Shown here: positions 32,557 through 45,731 of the stretch, piece after piece
Numbering within the stretch: position 1 is the first letter of the stretch
Layout: each line of letters begins with the position of its first letter
DNA from: Nicotiana tabacum
Taxonomy: Eukaryota > Streptophyta > Magnoliopsida > Solanales > Solanaceae
DNA length: 64,000 nucleotides
Assembly: GCF_000715075.1 (NCBI RefSeq)
Contig: NC_134087.1
Location: 188,511,276-188,575,275, forward strand
Direction of reading: 5' to 3'
Translations under genes and position numbers: made by a program
Notes under the pieces: generated by a model
Told to the model about the DNA's origin: nothing
Database searches by the model: none
Seen by the model: the letters and a program-made list of their open reading frames with translations, nothing else

Positions 32557-34771
32557 TCATGGTATAGCCTTGGTATGGAACGATGTTACGACCGACATCG
32601 CCACTGGGATCGGCGTGGACATCTTCACTCTGAACGGAGCATGTGCTTTGGGAGGTAAAACTGCAACTTCAAATGGTGGAGGTGCATTTGCTGGAGTCAT
32701 GAATTCGACCTCAATTGGTGTTGGTGTCTTTGCAGTTGCTTTGAACTCAAGTGTCACAGACATGTTTACCTCAACATCCCCAGATGGCTGAATCTGGACT
32801 ATGATTGGATTAAGAGTAACTACTGGTTTCTTTGGATCATCACCTTCTATGACCAACCCAATCGACCCCTCGGGATCCCAATAATCTTCTATTTCGATCA
32901 TGTGAATGCCTTTACCCTTATGGTCCGGTAGAGGGTTATTGTGGACATTTGGAGCAGGTTCCTTTGCCACAATAATTTTGTTGTCAATCAGAGCCTGGAT
33001 CTTGTCTTTCAGAGAACGACATTCGTCGATGGTGTGTCCTTTCATGCCGGAATGGTATGCACAGGATTTGTTTGGATAGACCCATTGAGAAGGGTTCTTA
33101 GGGGTTATGGCAGGGATAGGGGTGACATAACCAGCGACTTTGAGTCTCTCGTATAACTGGTCAATGGGTTCGGCAATGGCTGTATACTGTTTAGGAGGTC
33201 TGCGGTCAAACTTTGGTCGAGGTCTAAGGAAGTTTTGGCGTGTAGGGGGTGATTGATAGTGGGATGGTTGAGCATTGTAGGCTTGGTAAATAGGTGCGGG
33301 TTGGGAGTATTTGGGTGAAGTAGACTGATATGTGGGAGCTGGAGGTGATTGATAAGTGGGTGATGGAGTTTGGTTAGAGGGTGAGGGTGCTTGGTAATTT
33401 GGTGTAGGCTGATGTGTGAGTGGAGGCATCAGATATGTTTGGTATTTGATGGGAGATTTGGTTCTCTGTGCAACCATTACGGCCCCTACGTCCCTTTTCT
33501 TGGATGCACAACTAGACTGTAAGGCCTTGTTTGTAGCTTGCAAGGCCTCAAAGTTCGTGACCATACCACTTTTGATGCCCACTTCGATCCTCTCACCCAG
33601 CTTGATGATGTCAGAAAATTTATGGCTTTCAATCAACATTGGCCGCTCGTAATACTGCGGGTCCTGAGCCCGGACGAGGAATTTGTTCATCTGTTCTTCC
33701 TCTAAGGCAGGTCTGACTTTAGCAGATTCGGATCTCCAGCGAGTAGCATACTCGCGGAATGTTTCTGTGGGCTTCTTCTTTAGGTTCTGAATGTAGAACA
33801 CATCTGGCGCATTTTTTGTGTTGAACCTGAACCTAAACCTGAACTTGTCGATGAAATCGGACACCATACTCACCTAGTTTGACCATTTCTTTGGGTCTTG
33901 GCTAATGTACCAAGACAGAGTATCTCCTTTCAGACTCCTTATGAAAAGCTTCATGCGGATCCCTTCATCTTTCCCTACTCCGACTAGCTTGTCACAGTAT
34001 GTTCTCAAATGGACCCTCGGATCACTTGTACCGTCAAACATCTCGAACTTTGGAGGTTTGTACCTCTCCGGCAGCTCAACATCCGGTTGTATGCAGAAAT
34101 CTTCATAGTTTAAACCCTCAATTCCCTTGCTTCCTTCGACGCCTTGAATTTGGCTAGTCAGTTTCTTAAGTTCTCCAGCTAGGTTCCTGATGGGCGAGTC
34201 TTTATCATTAGACTCGGGTGTGCTTGAGATAGGTTGGGTGGAGTGTGGCATGATCTCCACATAGACGAGGGTGTTGTTATGGTGTGAAAGTGGTCATTTG
34301 TGGAGTTCAAGGGTTCTGGGACGAGCAGCAGAGTATTGTTAGAAGTATGGCAGGTGTTGTAGTGGTGGTGAGGAGCGGGTGGTGTTGTGGCTTTGGGATA
34401 TTTTGTGGAGGTGTGGGGTTCTGAGCATTTGAGAAATTGACATCTGGAGTGGTGAGGGAAAATGACAAATTCGCCAGATTCCGAACCTGATCAAGTTCTT
34501 TTTGGAACTTTTGTTCAAGCTGGGATGCACTTTCCTTAGGAACTAGAGTACCATGACCATGAGCAACCTCTACCCGTTCAGTTGAGTTTTCCTTTCTAGA
34601 GTTGTTCACATCTTCCATCTTTCCTTTGTTCTTGTTTTTAACAGGACTAAGAGGAGGAGTGGGTGGAGGGCCCCTGGATCTCGTGGAATAAGATGATGTT
34701 GCCAAAGTGCATGAACTAACCTTTGGGTAAGGGGAATAAATAAACAAAAAGTAAAAACAAAAAGGTAACAA
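32557..34771 (-). pseudogene. Gag of element B, nearly complete but with breaks
   Basis: Minus strand. The Pro-rich N-terminus (34771-34307) is in one frame; a frameshift near 34290 leads to PISSTPESNDKDSP, VELPERYKPPKFEMFDGTSDPRVHLRTYCDKL and TLSWYISQDPKKW, then a TAG in place of a Trp codon at 33873-33876, then FNTKNAPDVFYI, KPTETFREYATRWRSES, and a long Pro/Tyr/Gln linker. The knuckle-like CAYHSGMKGHTIDEC lies near 33070-33020. The C-terminus is rich in Pro, Ala and Val. It is the intact reference for the split A gag. Only a few lesions are present, so B is not very old. Confidence 0.85.
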
Positions 34772-35035
34772 GTTAGTGAAGATTATAAAAAAGTGTTGCG
34801 ATATTTAAACACATAGTGCAAGAATGTAAATCGTGTCCTATGTGGGAACCTCCTTGTGCCCAAGGTAGGCCTCGTGACAAGTTGATTTGGAGAACTTAGA
34901 ATGCTAAATGCCTCATTTTATTGATATAAAGTAGACGAATCCCAAATCGACACTAAATAACATGAAATAAAATGTCACTAGTGGCCATCGGCCTTATTAC
35001 ATTTCTTAAAGCAAAAGGAAAACTCCTATCTATTT

Positions 35036-35289
35036 GGTCCCAGAAGGACCTTCCTCAGGTTGAATGCTCTCATTGATCAAATCCTCCAGTTCGTGTAGGT
35101 TCACCAGTAAAAATGCCTTTGCCAGGTGTTCTCTTCGTTTCCCTCAGCGTTCTGGCAGTCGGTGACTCTCTTCCTCACTGTTCCTTCTAATTCCAGCAGA
35201 CTGTATTCCAGATATTCTAACTTTTTACTAGCTCTGGAGGCCCTCTCTTTCCACTTATTGATTTGGTCATCTGATGGAAGACTCCCCAC
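35036..35289 (-). pseudogene. ORF1-like small protein of element B, frameshifted
   Basis: Minus strand DDQINKWKERASRASKKLEY and LEGTVRKRVTDCQNAEGNEE, then a frameshift near 35135 to ELEDLINESIQPEEGPSG. It matches the 111-codon frame of A at 24336-24671. Function unknown. Confidence 0.6.
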
Positions 35290-36049
35290 CAGTCTAGCAA
35301 GAGTGGGGCGTGCTAACCATTCCGAAACTGGGGACCTCGTTCTTTATTTTCTGCAAAACAGAAAAGGGTTAGGCCCTTACCCCCACCGTACTCGACTATT
35401 TAACATCAACAATTGGCATAAAAACATTTAGTTCTCCAAATTAATGCACAGAACATGGTAGCGTCTGTTTGGGTTTTGGGGAAATCCAGTGCACTTTGGA
35501 CAAGGCTATCTTAAAGAGTCATTATGTGGACAACATAACTGACTTGTCTAGGTTTGACCATGATGCATGCACAGTTTAAATAGAGTAAGGTTTCTATGAG
35601 GTTTTAGACTTGTACCCTTGAGCGGACAACTCAAGGGGGAAAGGCATGAAACCGTCAACTACACCGTTGATCGACTTGTTTTACCGCAAATACGCCTTTT
35701 CCGGATTTAGGGGTGATAATATCGGAAGAGCGCAACCACTCATTATAAGAGTTGTTATGGTATTTTGTTTGGTACGAGTGGAATATGATGTTGAGCATGA
35801 TTATGTAACAATTAAAGCAGGTTGTCACGTATTTGTAAGTTAGAAAAGCAGTAAAAACAATAATTTTTCATAATTTAAAGCGGTAGTAAAGGAAAGCAGT
35901 AAAGGAAAGTAATAAAGGAAAGAAACAAAAAGAAAAGTCAGTTTTGCAATCGAAAAGAAAATTGAATGCTTGAAAGAAATTAACAGATAATTTGCGCATA
36001 AAGAAGCATAAATTCACAATAATAGTCTGAAATGGTAAAAGCCTAAAAA
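35290..36049 (-). other. Leader of element B
   Basis: No gene. Holds the UUGUCCG hairpin at 35615-35635 and is similar to the A leader along most of its length. Confidence 0.6.
35615..35635 (-). ncRNA. Leader hairpin with UUGUCCG loop (B)
   Basis: Minus strand CTTGAG-TTGTCCG-CTCAAG, the same as in A and about 430 nt after the primer site. Confidence 0.6.
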
Positions 36050-36067
36050 TCCCCAACTGAGTCGCCA
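36050..36067 (-). promoter_or_regulatory. Primer binding site of element B, mutated
   Basis: Minus strand TGGCGACTCAGTTGGGGA, two changes from the site in A and E. Confidence 0.75.
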
Positions 36068-37329
36068 TGCTGTCGCGCCCCCTTTTTCTAGAACGAAATC
36101 GGGTTTATGACATTTGGAGGGACAACTCATTCCTTTTGGGAATTGGGTTTGCGTTTGAAGAGTTGCCACTTAATGATTAAGGTGCATTATGACACCAAAA
36201 GAGTTTGATTTTGAATAACCAGAGATTAGGGTAAGGGCTTGAAATTGTTCCAAGGGGAAGGTGTTAGGCCCCCCTCAGAATCCACTAGTGTGGTTCCCGA
36301 CCAGATAATTATTGTGAATTTGTGGTGCAATTAACATATAGACAAATAAGGCTCAAATAAGAGAGGGTTTCATATAATGGTTTGCAAACAAACAAAGTTT
36401 GGAAGAGCAAAGAAAGCGAATTTTTTAAAGAAGGAGTTGAAATGATAAAAGAAATAAAGAAATAAGGGAAAGGGGGTCTTAGGTTTATTAACAATATGGA
36501 TCACCTCACACGATGTCCGATAATAACTCCTCAATGAGGGGCTACACGTGACATTATCGCGTGGTCATCATATCCATATCTACCCTTCCCACCCTGTTAA
36601 GGTATTTAAAGTGCGGATTGATCTCGTTTACTTCTTGCATGCTATTACCCGTCCCAATCCTATCAGTCCCGGAGGCATTTAGGACTACTAATCCTAAAAG
36701 GGAGGGATATTAGGCTTATTTGTAGCTTCAAATGAAAAAAAAACTCTAATGTGACATACAAAACACGTATTGCAAATTGGGGAAAGCATATAACAAGTAG
36801 AGGCTCAGATATACCTCCTTAAACAAAGAAGCATGTAATTAGCATGACTTACACATAGTGTTTAGGTCTGATTTAAAAGGTATTAAAGACGAGTGAGAGG
36901 AAATTGTTGAGACAGTTTCAGTTTATCACATAGCTCAGATAAGAAGTCCGAATCAGGCCTGCCTGCTAGTTGTAATTATTAACAGAAGCAGATTCAGTTT
37001 ATATTTTTTACCCTAGGGCTTGCCTAAGTGTTGGACAAGGATCTTATAAGTATGGTATCTACTGGATTCAGAAAGCAATGAAACAGTAAGGCTCGAAATG
37101 AACTGTTTGAATGCGTACTCGTTAAACTTGCTAAGTAAGGGACTCATATTATTGAAAGAGAGAGGCAGAATTTAAACAAATTAATTACAAGTTCTGCAAA
37201 TGTAGCAGCCATTACTACTGGTTTTATATCTAACATTGAGTGAGGCGAATCAGATTTTTTATTAGAAACTCATATAGGCATGCTTTCTAGGCGTTACTGA
37301 TTTTAAGACCTTGTAGACGTAGCATCGAA

Positions 37330-37610
37330 ATGCAGAAGCCTTATAGAAATGATTTTAAGTGAAGTTTGAATATGCAAAATCCTATAGACTTGATTTCTAA
37401 GTGAAGTTAAATATGCAGAATCTTATAGGCATGATTTCTAAGTGAAGTTAAATATGCAGAATCCTATAGACATGATTTCTAAGTGAAGTTAAATGTGCAG
37501 AATCCCATAGACATGATTTCTAAGTGAAATTAAATATGCAGAATCCTATAGACATGGTTTCTATATGTGGTTGAATATGCAAGAATATAGTAGTCATGAT
37601 TTCTATCCTT
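37330..37610. repeat. Tandem repeat in LTR B, unit about 41 bp
   Basis: About six units with TATAGACATGATTTCTAAGTG and GAAGTTAAATATGCAGAATCC; more regular than the related array in LTR A. Confidence 0.8.
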
Positions 37611-38590
37611 TGCATACATAGTTACCCACCTTTTTTCACTAACCAGCCCCAAATGTTTATTACAAATTATTACAAACTAGAATAAATAAAATTACATCAA
37701 GAAAAGTAAAAAAAAGGTACAACTAGAGGAAGCCTGATTCTGACTTCCTCTCTGAGTTACATGATAGACCCAACTCAAAGACCATTGATCCAAAGCCTTT
37801 CTCCAATCTGAGTGTGTCAAAGTTCCCTAAGAGCCTCAATGGGACTCCGGGAAATGCTCACACCCAAATTGCATTATCAGAATGGGGATAAGTGCGGTGT
37901 GGAAGGGCCAACCCTCAAGTGTTCAAGTTCAGAGGGAGCTCAAGGGGTCTCAAGGCAAGGCTCACAAGAGGGGGCCATAACTTAAAGTCTACGAGAGAGT
38001 GCAAGTGAGGAGCAAAGTTCTGGGGAATAAAGGAGAGGGAAATAGCTACAAACAAGTACACAAAAGGGGTTCAGGAGAATAGGGAAGTTGCAAAGAGCCT
38101 ATGTGCTTAGGCATTTAGCTAATTCTGGGCATGCACAACAATAGAGAGTGTTGTTATGCTTACAAATCAACAAGAATACACAACATATGATAGTGACATA
38201 GAGATCATCATTCCAGGGGAATCAAGTTTGAGCCATAAACAATAATACTTAATAATGTTATGCCTCAAACAAACCATTAGCATCAAACACATTGGGGTAG
38301 GGGGTCTGGGATGAATAATAGGAAGGAAATTACATGCTAAAGTAAATTCCGAACTAAACATAAGCAATAGGCAGACATGCAAGTGAAGGTATTAAATAAA
38401 CACATTGTTGTGGTTGCTGAAAACCTTAATCATGACATACCAGTTTCAAAGGAGCGAAATACAGCAGTAGCAGTACTTGAAAGAAAACAAGCCACATTAC
38501 AAGTAACAAGAGAAAGAGCTTTTTGAATGTGAGTGTGAGTTCAGAAGACTAAGAGTGTTCGTGTGTCTTTGTGTCAATGAAAGAACATGG

Positions 38591-38598
38591 TATTTATA
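38591..38598 (-). promoter_or_regulatory. Possible TATA box in LTR B
   Basis: TATAAATA on the minus strand, at the place of TATAAAAG in LTR A. Confidence 0.45.
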
Positions 38599-40815
38599 GT
38601 TTGAAAACATGCAAAGAATAAGGCAAGAAAATAACCATGTACCAATTAAAATCAATTAGTAGAAGAACTTCCTTTAATTAAGGAGTTCAAACTTAAACGG
38701 TAATGAACAGAAATCATTTAAGGAAAGAGATCAAATAAGGATCTTGTGCAAAGTAGACAATTAGGGGTAAATTCATAGGAGTTTAATTAAGGGAAAGATC
38801 TTTGAAATACATTGTTAAGCAAATAAGGTAAGAATCAATCAGTACATAGTAAATCAAGGAGTCAGAGATTCGAAATTACTGGTTCATGAATAAACCAAGT
38901 CAGAAAGGCTAAGGAAAGTTTTCAAATCAAACTAAGAAATAAGGAAATTAGTAAAACAAGGAAAGAATCAATCAGACTTACACAAGGAGGTCTGAAATCA
39001 GTCAAAAATTGGAAGTCATTTTAGAGGAGAAGCTCAGCATATATAAAGAGTACACAAGTATTAGGCATGCGAGGTTGAATTTAGGACAAAGAAAAGTGTC
39101 ATGCAATTGCAAAATCAGTAAGTAGTGGACTATAGGAACATGGTAGTCACATATGTCAGTTTTAGTAACTCAGCAATGGAGAAGGGAGAGAGTATCAAAT
39201 AGCATGCAAGGGTCCAGTAGAAAGACCTTAGAAGAGTTTAGCAGGGATTCAGAATCATATAAAGAAACAAAAGATTTTGAAATTCAGTCGAGAAACAGAT
39301 GAAATAACTTAAGAAACTCAAATAGGTCCAAAGAAATTAGGGTTTTGAAACCAAACAAGTTCGGAGATGAGGAACAAACAAATCACATAACAAATAATAT
39401 CAGAACTCGAATGAACCCCAAATCTTAGGGTTTTTGCCATCAATCGAGTGTAGAGGTGAAAGACAAGAGAATCAAGTAAAAATATCAGCAAAGAAAATAA
39501 AATCAGAAACCCTAAGAAAGAACTTAAGACTTTAACATAAAGAAACACAGTAGAAAAATCAACATAAGAAACATAGTAGAAGAACAACATAAGAAACACA
39601 GTAGAACATGCTAAAAATTAGAGAGACTTCTAAATATCTTGCCAAAACCCTAAATCGGAAAAGATAAATGTTTTGAAAGCAGAGTTTTGAAAGAAACTTT
39701 GAGAAAGCATTTGAAAGTTTAGGGAAAACAAGGATCTAGAACAGATCTAAAGAAATCAGAAGAACCTCAAAAGTTAGGGTTTCAGAAGAACTCAGATGGT
39801 AATAAAGGCTTGGAAAGTCATTGATCTAAGCAGGAGAAGTCGAGATCAGGCTCGAATAGCCATGGCTGGCCGGAGCAAGGTCGGAGACAGCCATAGAACT
39901 CAAATCGAACAAAGTCTGGGCCAAGCTTCTTCATGGTCAGGCCTTGAAACTATAGTAACCAGGCGTGTAGGAGTTATATGAGGACGGTATAGGATTTCAG
40001 TGGCCTTGGAAGCCATGGATTCCGGTAATTTTAGGGTAGAAGCGGAGGGAGACGGCTAGGGTTTGAGGGGAGCTTGAGAGAGAACTGGGAGAAAGGGGGG
40101 TATTCAAGGGCGAGTACAGAAGGGAAATGATTAGGTTTAGGGGTTAGGCCGGGTTAAAAAAGGAAGGGGTTAAGGGTGGCCGTTGATCCTTTTGATCAAC
40201 TGCCTGAATTGAAGGGGAATTCGGGCGGGTTATTTTATAGGGTCATGGGTCGGATAGATTTAGGATTTGGGCTGGGTAATTGGATTTGAAATTGGGTTTA
40301 ATTGGGGTTTCAAATCTGGCTAAAATTTGAAATGCAAATGGGCTAACATTTAAATTGCCATTTTCCCTTAATAAATTTATAGAAAATAGTAAAATAATTT
40401 CTCTAAACAACTTAAAGGTACTAAAATGATTAATAATACATAGATATCAAACTAAAAATACTGGAGTCGGTTTTATAATTATAATTATAATTAAATCTTG
40501 AAAGAGGCCAATATTGTAATTATATGCAATTTTGCTTTAAAAATACTAAATAAATTTGTAAAAATATGCAAAAATTATGCTAGCTATATGTTAATATAAA
40601 TATGAGAATAAAATAAGTGAATCATGCAAAATGATAATTTCGGGGATAATTACTGGGTTTTTCTTGATAAAATAGGGTAATAAATTGATTTAAAAATCTT
40701 TAAAAATTAAGAAAAAAATAATAAAACATTCGGACATACTTATAAATGCACATACATGCTATTTTGAGAGTATTTTGCATATTAAAAATATACAGGGAAA
40801 AATTGTGTATCAACA

Positions 40816-43661
40816 CTTATTCCATATGTATAAATTTAAGTCCTTTAATGTTTCCTCATTACTGCTCATCTTTACAATGACAGCCCAATCTCATCTCATA
40901 CTTTGTGACTTTTGTCCATCTATTATTGATTTACCTCAATATTGATCTACGATATACCACTGATAACTTTAACTTCTTACATAATACTTTGCCCCTAGGG
41001 CTTATGTTACCCCAAGGAATATTCGAAGTGATTCCCAGAATCGTATTTCATAGTGTCTCAATGTGATTCACCTTATGGGGATATTCTAATTTCCTGCCGC
41101 CAGCGAAATCTTTTCTCCTTCTCTTTTTTTTTTTAAAAAAATCATTATTCAAACGAAGGCCCGAACATCATCCTGTATCTGTCATAATTATACCCTCATT
41201 TTATTACCAGGTCAGCATTTCATTCCTTCTAAATACTATTAATCTTAGACTCATTTTAGTTCATTAAAGCTATAGTGAGTTTTGTATAACATAGAGAAAC
41301 TGTCTGCTCTTCTTGTTTTCATGGGCTTAATCCTAAAGACTTAACCATTCTCGTCACCTTTTCACATGTCTTTCCTCATCCTTACTCATGCTTCCTTAAA
41401 ACTTTATCGCTCTATCATACTCTAGCTTGCGACCTATACATATCCATTTATAAACTTTCCTTCAACATGCTTGCACCATAGATTTTCTTATGTTATTTTG
41501 GAACGTCAAGCGAGACATCACATCGTCTCCAACTTTTCTCTATTCTCTTAAGTAGATCTCTCAATACTTAGAAACCATAGGCTGGAAGACATGCCGCCGA
41601 CGATGCTGCTATCATTCCCGGTTATTGGATCCCTGTGCTTATAGCCTTCTACGCGAAGTATGGACTATTCACAATCTTCTGCCTTTGAGTATCTCATACG
41701 TTATTCACCTTTACCTTACTTACCTTAAAATCTCGCATCGTATCTTCTATCTGTTTCGTGACCTCCCTTCCACCTAGGTGTAATTCACATCCATAACTTG
41801 AAGCTCTATTGTAATACTCAAACCTCTGGTACATACACAATTCGGTGGGAGCTTCGTACTGACTTCTTATAAGGCTAGTACTTCTTCCAGCTAGGTTCCT
41901 TATAGAGCCATTATAGATTATGGTTGTTGTGTTATTTCTCTTGAACATCTTATATTAAGAATGATTCTATCATGTTCTCAAGCACAACTTCTATAATTTT
42001 TCTAGGTCCAATAATCAGACTCCTGATTCACTTGGGTGATGTAATTCTTTGGTTTCCTCTTTCTTCTGATCAGCCTTTACGTAGGCTTAAGCTATCTTCC
42101 AATCCGTGGCTCATGGTATCAGTTATTACCTTAGCCTTTCATGGGCGTTATGGAATATCCATGATACAATCTTCTAACAATTCAATCCTTTGTCTATGCC
42201 CTGGGCTTAATTCTTTTTCTTAACTTATATCGGAGTCTTATATGGCTATATGATTATCAACAAATATGTTGCCTAGATAATGCTCCAAAATCTTGAGTGT
42301 ATCCATAACGTACTAACTCTGGATCATTGATCGAATAATTCCTTTTGTTCCATCTCAGCTTTCTTTAAACATGTGCAATTACCTTTCCTGGTCTTTCTGC
42401 CCCTTGTTGCGTCCATACTTAGCTTATCTTAGTACCCACACTTGCCAGAGTTTTCATGCAACTCATATGATCTCGAATATTATTTTTAATTCTTACTTCC
42501 CATTCATTAGCCACGGTAGGTTCCACTTTCCTTTGGAATGCTTACAATGTTGTTGCGAGATTGTTGTTACATGACCATTTCCTCTTTAGGTCGTTGTGCT
42601 TAGGTTGAAGCCTTCTTTCTTATCTCCTCAGCTAGTCTTTCGTTGTAGTACTTAGGGAGAACCCTTGACTCTCGTAAATATGTGAGCTTATTACGGACCT
42701 TTTTGAGTTCCTTACTTGCCTATAATCATCCGTAGTTGCTTACTTCTATGCCCTTGTGCTTGTATGGTTGCTTCTGAACTGATATTTTGACTGCCTTCCC
42801 AGTGGCACTTTCTTTTATCCCCGTAACACTCATACGTTATCTTTAACTACCCCGACTCTTGTTTGAATATATCTCAAGTATTATAATGATATTCTTCGAG
42901 GCTGAACTCTCTATGTTGGGTTCTATTATTTTTATCTCACACGATCTGATGACTCATCTGTAACCTCTTGTTTAGCCATAACTAGGATCTTCCTGACCAA
43001 TTACTAACTACTCGTTGGCCCATTATCATATCAATATTCCTTGTAATCTTTCTTGGGTTATTTCCTTTTGTCTTAACTTACGTCTCGCACTGGCTCCTTA
43101 TTTATTAATAACAGCTTGGGCAGGAACCTTTACTTCCTCTCCTTGACATCGTGCTTGCACAATATTCTTGAATCGTAGCATAACTGTAAGATTTGGATAA
43201 CTGTCATCTCATTCCTCTTTCATTTATCGCATTTTTCATTTACTATTCCATAGTCACTAGAACCCATTTATTTTGACTTAATGCCACATCACTCCATATT
43301 TCCCCCTTTAGGGGTGTACTAAGAGCTGAAGCCACGAGGATCTACCTATAGATGTTTTACCTCTTCATATTTGGTATCGTTTCTCAACATCAATGATCCT
43401 TACTCGCCTTGCGGCAATCCTTCTGTACCAAGGATGACAAATCCCCTTACTCGCGAGGCTGACACTTAATGTAACTGGTACATACAATCCCTTAAGCTTA
43501 ACTTTGCTAACATTGCTTGCTTTAGGGAAGAGTCTTCCTGAATGACCATTCTCTGAATTTCTCATGAACCTTCTTCTATTTTCACACGGAGTAGTCCATA
43601 GGCAAAAATTGCTCATACACGCTCACTTTATCTTTGCACGAAAACTCTTCGTGTTTCCGAA
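40816..43661 (+). other. Unidentified sequence ending as an Ogre-like 3' UTR
   Basis: No long frame in any direction; C/T-rich on the plus strand. Only the last 90 bp are recognisable: CACACGGAGTAGTC, ATAGGCAAAAAT and CTTTGCACGAAAACTC match the end of the E 3' UTR. It may be the 3' part of an older element whose LTR is the one at 43676. Short frames at 41694-41948 and 43365-43616 (minus) show nothing I know. Confidence 0.4.
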
Positions 43662-43675
43662 CAAAGAGGGGCAGC
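43662..43675 (+). promoter_or_regulatory. Polypurine tract before the G LTR
   Basis: CAAAGAGGGGCAGC directly before TGTGAGCACG, the same as the tract of E. A polypurine tract belongs before a 3' LTR, yet this LTR is followed by a primer site. Confidence 0.85.
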
Positions 43676-44809
43676 TGTGAGCACGTGATTTTTGTTTCGC
43701 GCGACAATCGCTCCAAAAGAAATAAAAAATAATAACAATTGGTCCTGCTGTACAATTTTTGGATTTTTACATGGCACTTTGTTAATTATTTATGATTTTT
43801 TGCCCATTTTATTTTATTAAAACAAAATACAAAAATGTATGTGTCATGCATAATTTGAACCGTAATCCGGTTGTTAAATAGAAAATCATAAATAGGCATC
43901 TTTGTCCGTGATTTTGTTTTTGCTTGATTTTACCTGTTTTAAAATATTTTAAGGTGTGTGCAAATAATTGTATTAAGTGTTTATTTAATTTTAATTTGAT
44001 TTACTTAGGTTTTGTTTTTAAAATAAAGAAGAAAATAAAATAATAATAAAAAAAAATCTTTTCGGACTTGGGCCAATTTTAAACAAATTGGCCCAAACAA
44101 ACTCAGCCCAAAACCCCTGTGAAACCCGGTCCACACCAGCTAACACCCAGAGCGTCCAAACGACGCCGTGTTAATCCAGTCTGATCTGGGCCGTTGATCT
44201 CAAATTGATCAACGGCCAAGATCAATTCCCCATAACCCACTGAGGAACCCGACCCGTTTCCACCCGGACCGACCCAAACCCCTTTAGGATGAAACGACAC
44301 CGTTTCCCCATCAGATGAAAGATCTGGGCCTTCCATCTTGCCTCATCCAACGGCCGAGATCAACCCACCCATCCCATATATAATCTTCCAACCATACCCT
44401 GCCCCCTATCCAATACCCCGGCCTTCGTCTTCACAGACCCTTCCCCTTCAAACCCTAGCCGCCCCCATCTCCCTTCACCAGAAACCCGGCGGCATGAACG
44501 CCGGTGACCTTCCCCTTAACACCATAGAACCCCCTCGCCATCCTGAACCTGGATCTGTTAACCACCTAGCTCGAATCCCTTCCCACCTTCTCGAATCTTT
44601 ATTTGAAGATTCGAGTCGGAACCTGACTTACACCGTTTGACCCCAGTTTCACACCAGACGCTCCCCAGACCCCCCTCGTGACCAAACCATGCTTGGTTTG
44701 GTCCGAATCTGACCAGGGAAGCATGAATCCCAGATCTGATTTTTTGGAACCTTAGGGTTCCTCGTCGATGGTCCGTGTCTTGTTCAAGCCGAAGAGATTA
44801 AGGTCTAAT

Positions 44810-44859
44810 GGACTTTAATCGAAGTGTTTCTCATCTGAGAAACACTTCGATTAAAGTCC
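44810..44859. repeat. Perfect inverted repeat, 24-bp arms, 2-bp centre
   Basis: Left arm GGACTTTAATCGAAGTGTTT then CTCA; centre TC; right arm its exact reverse complement. An RNA copy would fold into a tight hairpin. Confidence 0.9.
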
Positions 44860-45723
44860 GTTCAGCCTTAAGAAAGGTCTGTTCGAGTCCAAGCTAAGGT
44901 CTTTTGATTTTTCGGGGTTTAAGGTGAGTTCTTTCTTTTCTTTATTTGTTTTGGTTCATCTGATTGTTTTAAAGGTCTGTTCATGTTTTGTTTGTGTCCT
45001 TGAATTTTATCAACTGTGCCCTGTCCACTTTGCCTGAACCTCTGTTGTTTGATTGAGTCTTTCTGTCTGTTCTGATAATGTGTATGTAAGTGTTGTGCAA
45101 TTAGCTGATTTTTAAATTTGAACTGACTAACTGATTCCTCGAGTACAATTTTCGCTTAGTCAGCACAATTCGAATCATGTGTCCTACACTGTTAAATGTC
45201 TGATTTTGGTTTCGATTGTATGTGTTATAACTAGTATAGTCGAGTCGATATATGTCGTCAATTAGTTTCAGTTGTCCGAACAATAACAAATCGACTTACT
45301 TCTCTAAGCATTTGCTTGAATCAATTAGGAACTAAGTTTGTTTACTTATAGTTGTTAATTTGAATCAGAAATGCAAAAGGAATGTTTGGTTTAGTTACAG
45401 TTCTGAATTGGAGGGCATGTGCACTTGTGCACAACATGTGCATTTGTGCCTCACAGGTGCATTTGTGCACAGCCTGGTTCCTGCATAAAAGGGCTTTTGA
45501 TTTAAAAATAGTTTGACAGCATATGCTATCAGATATATTCTGCTGCCCATCATCCTGCTTTAGTTTAGAAATATTAAACCTCACTTAAAAGGTACGTCTT
45601 CCAGGGAATATCATGGGGAGTTTGTTCTTATTTAAATAGTAAGTGGAATCTGAAAATAAGAAAGCACACGGGAGGATGTTCTGATTTGTGTAAAACAGGC
45701 TATTAAAGGGGCGATGGGAGGCT

Positions 45724-45731
45724 TATAAAAG
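45724..45731 (+). promoter_or_regulatory. Possible TATA box in G LTR
   Basis: TATAAAAG just before a long GA-rich tract, a common layout of plant promoters. Confidence 0.5.

Larger units (their letters stand above)
36071..40815 (-). mobile_element. Element B 5' LTR (4745 bp)
   Basis: Minus strand from TGTTGATACAC at 40815 to GGGCGCGACA at 36071. Similar to LTR A from end to end except for the tandem array. A TATAAATA box lies at 38598-38591, the U5 hairpin at 36251-36278. CTTAT at 40816-40820 would be the target duplication; the partner is outside the window. No gene is supported. Confidence 0.85.

Noticed and set aside
31492..33652. Plus-strand frames across B gag-pro
   Set aside because: Shadows of the minus-strand gag-pro frames, which carry recognised motifs.
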